Shown in pieces: positions 30,883-36,111 of a stretch of 36,111 nt of DNA. Position 1 is the first letter of the stretch, and every line of letters starts with the position of its first letter. A program made the translations under genes and the position numbers. The notes beneath the pieces were generated by a model, which was not told the origin of the DNA, searched no databases, and saw nothing but the letters and a program-made list of their open reading frames with translations. This DNA is from a virus, in the IMG/VR virus record IMGVR_UViG_3300018053_000003, positions 1-36,111 of that record; one strand, written 5' to 3'.

Positions 30883-31182
30883 ATGTGGGTTTTGATGAGC
30901 ACCATTAATGTTTTGCTGTTTCTTGCTCTAGGCAATCCAGCCGAATGCGTGGACTGGGCAGCCTTCAGCTACTACGCTGCAGAGGCGCGCGATGCTGGCA
31001 TGCCTCACAAACAATACAGAGATAGCGTAATCAGTATCGCCAGCCGCGTGGAGTTCTCCGACAGGCTGCGTGAGTTGCCGTATGCGTTGACACTATTGGA
31101 CAACGCCTTCGCATCGAAGCTTTCGCCTGAAGGCGTTTACCAAAAAACACTTAAAGCATGCCAGGGAAAGAAGTCGGCATGA
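30883..31182 (+). CDS. Hypothetical secreted protein, 99 aa
   Basis: A hydrophobic N-terminus (MSTINVLLFLALGNPAE in the ATG 30895 version) suggests export; ATG 30883 adds four residues. The rest is helical with two Cys and contains WAAFSYYAAEARDAG. No family is recognised. It is the first of a coupled set ending with the sigma factor. Confidence 0.55.
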   Translation: MWVLMSTINVLLFLALGNPAECVDWAAFSYYAAEARDAGMPHKQYRDSVISIASRVEFSDRLRELPYALTLLDNAFASKLSPEGVYQKTLKACQGKKSA

Positions 31183-31394
31183 CAGGCGGCGAATCAGTTT
31201 GGTGGCATAGTTGTGACGAGAGGTACTGGGCGGCGCTAAATATAAATGTCCAGCGTAAAGGCAAAAGCTACCAAAGGCAAGCTGAGCGGTCTGGCCAGAT
31301 AAATGCTAACCGGAAGGGATGCACTGGTGATCTAAGACGCCTATGCCATCAAACTGATTCGCCATTTATAAAGACACGTCAGGTGGCGGTATGA
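31179..31394 (+). CDS. Hypothetical protein, 71 aa
   Basis: ATG 31179 overlaps the previous stop (ATGA); an upstream ATG at 31158 is less likely. The product is basic (about 15 Lys/Arg) with WWHSCDERYWAALN and a central KGKSYQRQAE. It could bind nucleic acid. Its own stop overlaps the next ATG. Function unknown. Confidence 0.5.
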   Translation: MTGGESVWWHSCDERYWAALNINVQRKGKSYQRQAERSGQINANRKGCTGDLRRLCHQTDSPFIKTRQVAV

Positions 31395-31564
31395 ATTGGT
31401 TTTCTAATTGGTTCTCTGGGATTACAAAGGAAAAGCTATTAGCTGAGGTAACGTGGCTACGGCGTAAGTTGGAGGAGGAAAAGATTAAAAACGCCGAGCT
31501 AGTGGTTTTATGCGAAAAGCTGAAGGCTGAGCTAGCGTATCCACAAAGGCAATATCACCCATGA
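31391..31564 (+). CDS. Small coiled-coil protein, 57 aa
   Basis: ATGA overlaps on both sides: with the stop at 31394 and with the sigma factor ATG at 31561. The protein has an aromatic N-terminus (MNWFSNWFSG) that could touch a membrane and then a coiled coil LLAEVTWLRRKLEEEKIKNA. This layout is like small phage accessory proteins. Function unknown; a regulator of the following sigma factor is possible but only from proximity. Confidence 0.55.
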   Translation: MNWFSNWFSGITKEKLLAEVTWLRRKLEEEKIKNAELVVLCEKLKAELAYPQRQYHP

Positions 31565-32427
31565 GACAACCGACTGAAGAGCATATACGAGCTAGCCTAC
31601 AGTACTTGCCTCTCATAGCTAGAGAGGCATGGCGAATGTCGGAGAAGCTTCCCAATGACCGGTTTGACGACCTATTTCAAAGCGGATGGTTTGGTCTAGT
31701 GGATGCATTAGCTGGTTACGAGCCTAGAAAGGGAGCGTGTTTTATAACTTACGCAGTGACCCGTATTCGTGGTGAAATGGCTGACCTTTTAAGGCATGAC
31801 GACCACATGAACCATACCGACAGGACTGCATGGCGCAAATTAGATAATGCTTACTGGGCGCTGGCAAATTCTCTGGGGCGAGAGCCTAAGGCATCCGAAC
31901 TAGCAGCATCTGCTGGTACACCATTGTCCATGGTTTATGAGCTTCAGGAGCTGAATGACTATAGACGTCACATCTTATACGCGGACTTAGACACTGACGA
32001 TACAGAGTGGTTAGAGTCAGTGTCGGCTGACTATAAAAATGATCCGTTCAATTTAGTGGCAGAGAAGGAACTGGAAGAACTCATTCCATTGCTTCTTAAG
32101 AAGCTCCGTAAGCGTTGGAGGATAGCGCTAGATATGCATTATCAGCAAGGTAAGACTATGTCTGAAATTGCAGTAGTTCTGGGCGTAACCGAATCTCGTA
32201 TCTGCCAGATTTGTCGTGCTGCTGTTGATGAATTGCGTAACAGACTTAAAGGATTTCTGCCGGTTGAGAAACAGAAGGATCTAGAGCATCAGCGGCGTCT
32301 GAATCTGGCACTGGAACGCGAGTGGTACGTAGCTAACGCTGAGAAATTGCGAGAGCGAAGAATAGTTAGGTATCAAGCCAAGAAGGCAGCTGCGCGACGT
32401 GTATTGCAAGTCGTGGTCTCATTGTGA
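31561..32427 (+). CDS. FliA-like (sigma-28 type) RNA polymerase sigma factor
   Basis: 288 residues. Region 2 carries DDLFQSGWFGLVDALAGYEP and ITYAVTRIRGEMADLLR (about 35-80), region 3 carries LGREPKASELAASAG (about 104-118), and region 4 has MSEIAVVLGVTESRICQICR with its helix-turn-helix (about 198-222). Order and sequence are those of FliA/WhiG-type sigma-70 factors. Residues 235-288 form an extra basic helical tail not present in FliA. It should redirect host RNA polymerase to phage promoters, likely the late genes. It is coupled to its neighbours by overlaps at both ends. Confidence 0.85.
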   Translation: MRQPTEEHIRASLQYLPLIAREAWRMSEKLPNDRFDDLFQSGWFGLVDALAGYEPRKGACFITYAVTRIRGEMADLLRHDDHMNHTDRTAWRKLDNAYWALANSLGREPKASELAASAGTPLSMVYELQELNDYRRHILYADLDTDDTEWLESVSADYKNDPFNLVAEKELEELIPLLLKKLRKRWRIALDMHYQQGKTMSEIAVVLGVTESRICQICRAAVDELRNRLKGFLPVEKQKDLEHQRRLNLALEREWYVANAEKLRERRIVRYQAKKAAARRVLQVVVSL

Positions 32428-32663
32428 GTGACATTGACGCCGCATGGCGCGATTACAAGTCTCACTGGCACTGCTCGTTGAACCACAGGGCTGATGAGAT
32501 CATGGCGTTTGCGTACAAGAACGGATATCTACAAGGACTTGTAGCGGCAATGGAATCCCGGGATGAGGATGAATTACGGGCAATCACTATGGTGGCAATT
32601 GCACATCTGAAAGCGATTGCTGCAATTGCTCAGGCTGAGCTGTCAACGATGCCATGCAAATGA
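32424..32663 (+). CDS. Hypothetical protein, 79 aa
   Basis: GTG start overlapping the sigma factor TGA. The product is helical, Ala-rich at its end (AIAHLKAIAAIAQAELS) and has Trp/His residues near the N-terminus. Its 3' end overlaps the next gene by 10 bases. Function unknown. Confidence 0.55.
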   Translation: MSDIDAAWRDYKSHWHCSLNHRADEIMAFAYKNGYLQGLVAAMESRDEDELRAITMVAIAHLKAIAAIAQAELSTMPCK

Positions 32664-32890
32664 TTACGGTTACCTTATCACGCTACGGCCACGAGCGCGA
32701 AGTTACGGTATCCGATATGGATATGGTACGGGAACTCGTAAAGGTGTACGGACATCACGCTGTGCGTAACCATCGTGGGGATATTTACATATTGCCTGAG
32801 CAGCGTGATAAGGTAAGGAGGCAGCGTGTCAAAGATATGGCTAGGCGTGATGCCAAACGCAAGAAGGAGATGGAGATGTCAGCCATATGA
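32654..32890 (+). CDS. Hypothetical basic protein, 78 aa
   Basis: Begins with a short beta part (ITVTLSRYGHEREVTVSDMDMV) then ends in a very basic helix (QRVKDMARRDAKRKKEMEM). The tail suggests nucleic acid or RNA polymerase binding, but no family is recognised. The stop overlaps the next ATG. Confidence 0.55.
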   Translation: MQMITVTLSRYGHEREVTVSDMDMVRELVKVYGHHAVRNHRGDIYILPEQRDKVRRQRVKDMARRDAKRKKEMEMSAI

Positions 32891-33060
32891 CCGAAATCAA
32901 ATATCGCCTTAAGGACAAGACCGAGCTCGAGGCTACTTTCTATTGCCACGACCTTGTTAAGTTCGAGGCGTGGCTTTTCGAGAATTGGGGTAAATGCGCA
33001 GAAATTCATTTTCGCACTGATTTGCCTGATCGGCTTATTTTACTGGAACGAAACAAGTGA
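32887..33060 (+). CDS. Hypothetical protein, 57 aa
   Basis: ATGA overlap with the preceding gene and GTGA overlap with the next, a strong sign of coding. The product begins TEIKYRLKDKTELEATFYCHDL and is mixed alpha/beta with two Cys. No family is recognised. Confidence 0.55.
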   Translation: MTEIKYRLKDKTELEATFYCHDLVKFEAWLFENWGKCAEIHFRTDLPDRLILLERNK

Positions 33061-33422
33061 AACCTAATACTCGTTCTAACTTGGGCATGTTCGTAGCTTC
33101 TTTATGCGCCACGCTAATAATCGTGCTGCTTGTGGCGCGTTGCTCTAACGCAGATGGCTTAGCTGAAGACACTCAGACACCATGCGTAACTATTATCGAC
33201 ATGTCTCTAGTTGCTCGTGCCATGGCACAGCGTGGAGTAGCAGCGGAGCTGACGCTCGCATCAATGACAGACATGTACGCCGTACAGTACGGGTTCATTC
33301 TGGAAGACCTAATCGGTACTATTCAAATGGCTTATCAAACGAATGCGGATAACAAAACCTTTGCCAGGATGATGGGAATGGCTTGTGAGGGAGGAATTAG
33401 GCCTGGGGATGGGAGGTTGTGA
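33057..33422 (+). CDS. Membrane-anchored hypothetical protein, 121 aa
   Basis: GTG start overlapping the previous TGA. An N-terminal anchor (LGMFVASLCATLIIVLLVARC) is followed by a soluble helical part. Cys after VAR could be a weak lipobox, but Arg at -1 is unusual. The C-terminal end CEGGIRPGDGRL recurs in degraded form 260 bases downstream. Function unknown. Confidence 0.55.
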   Translation: MKPNTRSNLGMFVASLCATLIIVLLVARCSNADGLAEDTQTPCVTIIDMSLVARAMAQRGVAAELTLASMTDMYAVQYGFILEDLIGTIQMAYQTNADNKTFARMMGMACEGGIRPGDGRL

Positions 33423-33598
33423 TGATTCACGTTACTTACAGAATACTTTTTAGCCGTGATCCAAAAAAGGAATACTTGGCCACGTTCTCGACCCAGGATC
33501 AATATGACAAATGGCAGTACATATGCATGATATGCAGCCAGTCAGTCGCGTTAATCAGATTTCAGCGGACAACAGATTGTGAAAATACTAGCCATTGA
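33422..33598 (+). CDS. Small hypothetical protein, 58 aa
   Basis: TGATG overlap with the preceding stop. The product starts with IHVTYRILFSRDPKKEYLATF and contains a CMIC pair. Its 3' end overlaps the RuvC-like fragment by 20 bases. Function unknown. Confidence 0.5.
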   Translation: MIHVTYRILFSRDPKKEYLATFSTQDQYDKWQYICMICSQSVALIRFQRTTDCENTSH

Positions 33599-33662
33599 CC
33601 CGGGACCTACAGAAAGCGCATGGGTGTCTTATGGGAGTGATACACAGTCATGCGAAGGTTGA
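33579..33662 (+). pseudogene. Remnant of a RuvC-like resolvase, N-terminal 27 codons
   Basis: GTG 33579 opens a frame reading KILAIDPGPTESAWVSYGSD, the first strand of phage RuvC-like Holliday junction resolvases (catalytic Asp in IDPG). It stops after 27 codons at 33660-33662, while intact RuvC proteins have over 150 residues. The following bases repeat the 3' end of the upstream gene, pointing to deletion by recombination. An intact RusA follows. Confidence 0.5.
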
Positions 33663-33689
33663 ATTAGGCCTGTGGATTGGATGCTTTGA

Positions 33690-34067
33690 ATGGAAATACG
33701 AATTGTAGGAATCCCGGTTGCACAAGGCAGGCCGCGTTTTTCGCGTGTCAATGGATTCATGCGTGCCTACGATCCGACGAAGTCTCGGGAATGGAAGGAG
33801 GCTGTCAAGTTGCAAGCTATAGACCAAGGCATAACGCCAATGCGTGGTGCATTAAAAATGACGGCTGTTTTTAACCTGCCTCGCCCTAAGTCATTGCCTA
33901 CGAAGGTAATTCACCATATAAAAAAACCTGATTGTTCTAATTTTATCAAAGGGGTCGAGGATGCCTTAAGAGGTATTGCATTCGATGACGACTCACAAAT
34001 CGTTGAACTACATATTCGCAAGATGTACGGCATTCCAGGTGTAGATATAACCATAAATGAGGTGTGA
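33690..34067 (+). CDS. rusA: RusA-like Holliday junction resolvase
   Basis: The 125-residue protein has the RusA plan: N-terminal strand IRIVGIPVAQGRPRF, then KPDCSNFIKGVEDALRG and IAFDDDSQIVEL, and a C-terminal VDITI. The DDDSQ acid cluster corresponds to the second acidic part of the site (Asp91 region in E. coli RusA). The first motif is D-x-S-N where E. coli RusA has D-x-D-N, so one of the usual acidic ligands is replaced by Ser. It would cut Holliday junctions or branched replication intermediates as a homodimer. Confidence 0.82.
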   Translation: MEIRIVGIPVAQGRPRFSRVNGFMRAYDPTKSREWKEAVKLQAIDQGITPMRGALKMTAVFNLPRPKSLPTKVIHHIKKPDCSNFIKGVEDALRGIAFDDDSQIVELHIRKMYGIPGVDITINEV

Positions 34068-34069
34068 AA

Positions 34070-34402
34070 ATGAACAGTCCTGATGTAATTCCCATAGGGG
34101 AATTAGAAGGAAGGGAAACGAGGTTATCTGAAGGTGAAGTTCGTATTGATTCGCTAAACAAATACATGTCTGAGCGTGTTAATTTAAGTGTAGTGCGTGA
34201 ATCTCTAGGCCATCTAGAATCTCTATGTCATGCCAAGATAGAAGCATCAGAAGATTTCTCAGATGCATGTAAGGCCGTTGCCGAAAAATGCGGAATAGGT
34301 AAAAGTGTAATTTCCGCCTATGTAACCTCAATTGCTAAGGAAACTGCCGAAAAGGAAAAACTTTATGCAGAACAATTAGAGTTGTTGTTTAGCGAAATTT
34401 GA
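34070..34402 (+). CDS. Conserved hypothetical phage protein, 110 aa
   Basis: ATG 34070 has GAGGTG 5-7 bases upstream and is preferred over a GTG at 34064 that overlaps the RusA stop. The protein is helical and reads YMSERVNLSVVRESLGHLESL then KAVAEKCGIGKSVISAYV, with a HTH-like turn in the latter. Similar phage proteins next to replication and resolvase genes are of unknown role. A recombination or regulatory role is only suggested by place. Confidence 0.6.
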   Translation: MNSPDVIPIGELEGRETRLSEGEVRIDSLNKYMSERVNLSVVRESLGHLESLCHAKIEASEDFSDACKAVAEKCGIGKSVISAYVTSIAKETAEKEKLYAEQLELLFSEI

Positions 34403-34413
34403 GGAGTTTTATT

Positions 34414-34629
34414 ATGGCATTCGAGATAGAAAAGGGAATTCCCATTCCTCCTAAAGACTCAAAAAATAATCATTACCCTATTAAGGGCATGGCTATAGGC
34501 GATTCTTTTTTATTTGTTAATCCAAAACCAAGTAGCAGGTCAGCAATGCATTCCGTAGCAAGATGGTTCGGCATGGTCGTAACCATAAGAAAGGTTAGCG
34601 AAGGTCTAAGAGTATGGCGTATTAAGTAA
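34414..34629 (+). CDS. Conserved hypothetical phage protein, 71 aa
   Basis: ATG 34414 follows GAGGAG and gives a product beginning AFEIEKGIPIPPK, a frequent opening of small phage proteins that continue with a GDSF turn (here MAIGDSFLFVNP). These look like a small DNA-binding or SH3-like fold with a basic C-terminus. The stop overlaps the next ATG. Confidence 0.6.
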   Translation: MAFEIEKGIPIPPKDSKNNHYPIKGMAIGDSFLFVNPKPSSRSAMHSVARWFGMVVTIRKVSEGLRVWRIK

Positions 34630-34703
34630 TGGATATCGAATATCTTAGGGCGATGATTGAAACGCTATTGCTGGTGCTTTTGCTGGCTCACTGGGTCAAC
34701 TGA
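34629..34703 (+). CDS. Single-span microprotein, 24 aa
   Basis: TAATG overlap at its start and TGATG overlap at its end. The product is a membrane helix (RAMIETLLLVLLLAHWVN). Coding nature is supported by the overlaps on both sides and the hydrophobic composition; function unknown. Confidence 0.45.
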   Translation: MDIEYLRAMIETLLLVLLLAHWVN

Positions 34704-35002
34704 TGATGTCTACAGAACAAGAAATACTTAAGGTTCTTCGTCATAATGGAAAGTTTATGACAAGGCCAACTCTCGTTTCCCATTTTCCAGATGTAGGAGA
34801 TTGGGTGGTTAAAGAGGCCCTCAGGCAGCTCAAGAATTCCGGCCAGGTAGATTTCAGAGAGTCGGCAGGTGGCCGACATCCAACGGCGTACCGGATAGCA
34901 ACTAGTAAAGGATGGCAGGCTTTAACCGAGTGCCTGGGGCTTAATTTTGTTCCTGAGTTTCAGGGTAAGAAAACAGTCAGGACACATAGGATTGAGATGT
35001 GA
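34703..35002 (+). CDS. Winged-helix DNA-binding protein, 99 aa
   Basis: The product has the wHTH plan: EQEILKVLRHNGKFMTRPTLV, DWVVKEALRQLKNSGQVDF, then a wing with GGRHPTAYRI. Such small proteins next to replication genes in phages are often regulators. TGATG coupling joins it to the microprotein upstream. Confidence 0.6.
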   Translation: MMSTEQEILKVLRHNGKFMTRPTLVSHFPDVGDWVVKEALRQLKNSGQVDFRESAGGRHPTAYRIATSKGWQALTECLGLNFVPEFQGKKTVRTHRIEM

Positions 35003-35124
35003 AAACTTACAGTGAGAAATTAAGAGACCCACGGTGGCAGAAGAAACAGTTAGCCATTATGAATAATGCCGATTTCACTTGCGGCAGGATATGCCAGACC
35101 GTATCATCAGGGCCGCAATTCTGA
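34999..35124 (+). CDS. Short HNH-type N-terminal fragment, 41 aa
   Basis: GTG start overlapping the previous TGA. The product KTYSEKLRDPRWQKKQLAIMN matches the opening of small phage HNH/zinc proteins of the form TYAEKLKDPRWQKKRLEIL, and CGRIC resembles the first Cys pair. It then runs into the replication gene in another frame and stops, so it is probably a decayed copy of such a gene. Confidence 0.4.
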   Translation: MKTYSEKLRDPRWQKKQLAIMNNADFTCGRICQTVSSGPQF

Positions 35125-35903
35125 CTAGTGATGCGGTTAATGCTTTAACTTGGGCTGCCGAGGTTTTTTATCGGCGACTCATGAGTGTTGTTGATGATTA
35201 TGGCCGATATGACGGAAGGGTCCAGGTGTTGAGGGCTGCGCTATATCCCCTCGCCATTGGTCGGGTGTCTGAGCCGGACTTAGCAAAGTGGATTCTGGAG
35301 ACAGATGAAGCGGGGCTAGTAAGGAGGTACATCGTCGATGGTAAGCCATACCTGGAGGTTCCTAAATTCGGTGTTAAGGTGCGGGCAAAAGTAAGTAAAT
35401 GGCCGGACCCGCCGCCAAATGTTGGCAGATGTCAGCAGATGTTAGCAGATGCCCCCGTATTCGTATTCGAAGACGTAGTCGTATTCGAAGACGTAGTCGA
35501 TCTATCTCCTAACGGAGATTTGTCGGGCAAAACGCCCGACGCTGCCCATCTCGGGGAGCAAAAACCTGTGGATAAACTGCCTGATAAAGTCCATAGAAAC
35601 GCGGCTTACAAGCCTTATGTTGTTGATGCTAAAAGCGTTTTGGATTACCTGAATAAAGCTACTGGAAGCAACTTTCAGTTGCGAAACAGAAGCGGGGAAC
35701 TGACTGCTAGCGCCGTCAAAGTAATCAACAGGCTACAGGCCGGTTACACGGCCATAGAACTTAGGGAAGTTGTATTCTCCAAGGCTGAGCAATGGGGAGA
35801 TGATGACAAGATGCGAGAATTTCTAAGGCCTGAAACTTTGTTTTCAAAGGAGAACTTTGAGCAATACCTTGGCGCGATCCAGAGGCCTTTGAATCCAAAT
35901 TAA
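35091..35903 (+). CDS. Phage replication protein with conserved phage C-terminal (Phg_2220_C-like) domain
   Basis: ATG 35091 is chosen over an in-frame TTG upstream. Residues 1-105 (IRAAILTSDAVNALTWAAEVFYRRL, then a winged-helix-like region) form the DNA-binding part shared with initiators like lambda O and DnaD-type proteins. A linker at residues 110-180 is encoded by repetitive DNA. Residues 182-265 contain VLDYLNKATGSNF and AVKVINRLQAGYTA, typical of the conserved phage C-terminal domain. It probably recognises the phage origin and loads the host helicase. Of genes with a recognisable role it is the last in the window. Confidence 0.78.
   Translation: MPDRIIRAAILTSDAVNALTWAAEVFYRRLMSVVDDYGRYDGRVQVLRAALYPLAIGRVSEPDLAKWILETDEAGLVRRYIVDGKPYLEVPKFGVKVRAKVSKWPDPPPNVGRCQQMLADAPVFVFEDVVVFEDVVDLSPNGDLSGKTPDAAHLGEQKPVDKLPDKVHRNAAYKPYVVDAKSVLDYLNKATGSNFQLRNRSGELTASAVKVINRLQAGYTAIELREVVFSKAEQWGDDDKMREFLRPETLFSKENFEQYLGAIQRPLNPN
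35419..35540. other. Candidate replication origin inside the replication gene
   Basis: Three 10-bp near-identical units (ATGTTGGCAG, ATGTCAGCAG, ATGTTAGCAG; 35419-35448), two exact 18-bp units (35463-35480 and 35481-35498), and two hairpins (ATCTCC/GGAGAT at 35504-35519; GTCGGGC/GCCCGAC at 35522-35540) lie in the linker of the replication protein. In lambda the origin with its iterons lies in gene O in the same way. Confidence 0.5.
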
Positions 35904-35947
35904 AAATTTACCTAAGCTTTAAACGGTAACCGAAATTATTAGTAAAT

Positions 35948-35961
35948 TTCTTCGCGAAGAA
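35948..35961. repeat. 14-bp palindrome between the replication gene and the last ORF
   Basis: TTCTTCGCGAAGAA is an exact palindrome in the 76-base gap. A little upstream TTACC and GGTAA half-sites of the operator type are 12 bp apart. A protein site is more likely than a terminator because the palindrome has no loop or T run. Confidence 0.35.
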
Positions 35962-35979
35962 GGGACGAGATTTTGACTG

Positions 35980-36111
35980 ATGGACTGTCCTGAATGTGGC
36001 TCTGTTTTAGCTAAAACAGCTAAACACTGTGGCTGTGGTTGGCGTTTCAGCAAGCATAAAGTTGGCGGGCGCGAACCTTCGCAAGGGTCATGCGAATGGC
36101 AAAGCGGGGCA
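35980..36111 (+). CDS. Zinc-ribbon protein, 3' truncated by window end
   Basis: ATG 35980 opens a frame still open at the window end (44 codons). CPECGSVL and CGCGW give two Cys pairs, forming a zinc ribbon like those at the N-terminus of phage primase/helicase-associated or HNH proteins. Position after the replication protein suggests a replication role. The remainder is not visible. Confidence 0.5.
   Translation, partial: MDCPECGSVLAKTAKHCGCGWRFSKHKVGGREPSQGSCEWQSGA

Larger units (their letters stand above)
33394..33692. repeat. Imperfect direct repeat flanking the RuvC remnant
   Basis: 33394-33424 and 33661-33692 share GAATTAGGCCTG exactly and further similar bases up to the next start codon. 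In the first copy it encodes GIRPGDGRL; in the second the frame reads stop-IRPVDWML. Upstream codons for CEG differ by synonymous changes. Confidence 0.5.

Noticed and set aside
31565-36111. Sigma-28-type promoters (TAAA, 15 bases, GCCGATAA) for the phage sigma factor
   Set aside because: Only isolated GCCGAT words inside genes were noticed by eye, with no matching upstream box, so none is reported.
1-36111. CRISPR array, diversity-generating retroelement or insertion sequence
   Set aside because: No regular spacer array, reverse transcriptase, transposase or terminal inverted repeats were seen.

Overview
The window is part of a temperate, siphovirus-type (lambda-like layout) bacteriophage genome or prophage-like contig from a Gram-negative host. 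Host clues are a PEP-CTERM protein (common in Betaproteobacteria) and a putative attachment core that matches the 3' half of a proteobacterial tRNA-Met(CAT). Terminase, portal, capsid and lysis genes were not recognised, so the genome should extend past both ends. The first and last genes are cut by the window edges.

Left half (1-18371, all + strand): the structural module. It runs from a truncated toroid-like/fibronectin protein and a repeat-rich 865-aa protein, through tail terminator, major tail protein, G/GT tail assembly chaperones with a putative +1/-2 frameshift on an A10 run, tape measure, two minor tail proteins (the second of DUF1833 type) and an NlpC/P60 peptidase, to a pectate-lyase-like tailspike and a 1401-aa tip protein J. 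A gap of about 335 bp between the DUF1833 and NlpC/P60 genes holds nested inverted repeats and looks like a structured RNA.

Middle (18399-25601, - strand): a cargo pair (PEP-CTERM protein and coiled-coil protein) lies next to a tRNA-derived attP candidate. Then, read leftward from a promoter near 25250, come small early genes, a predicted lipoprotein, a RecA-like (Sak4-type) ATPase, an excisionase-like HTH protein and a tyrosine integrase. Because phage modules flank the att core on both sides, the sequence looks like the circular or virion form rather than a simple integrated prophage.

Switch (25236-25715): a short CI-like repressor without a peptidase domain sits between two groups of related 15-bp operators (TTACC-N5-GGTAA). 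One group overlaps the leftward promoter, the other the rightward promoter, whose transcript seems to be leaderless at the cro-like gene.

Right half (25715-36111, + strand): early and middle genes in long chains of ATGA/TGATG overlaps. They include a zinc-finger/YdaS fusion, many small unknown proteins, an intrinsic terminator, a degenerate tRNA-like element, an exported thermonuclease, a GC-rich DNA methyltransferase, a FliA-like sigma factor, a RuvC remnant followed by an intact RusA resolvase, and a replication protein whose linker DNA carries direct and inverted repeats that could be the origin. About ten of the genes listed are shorter than 60 codons and were found by following the overlaps.
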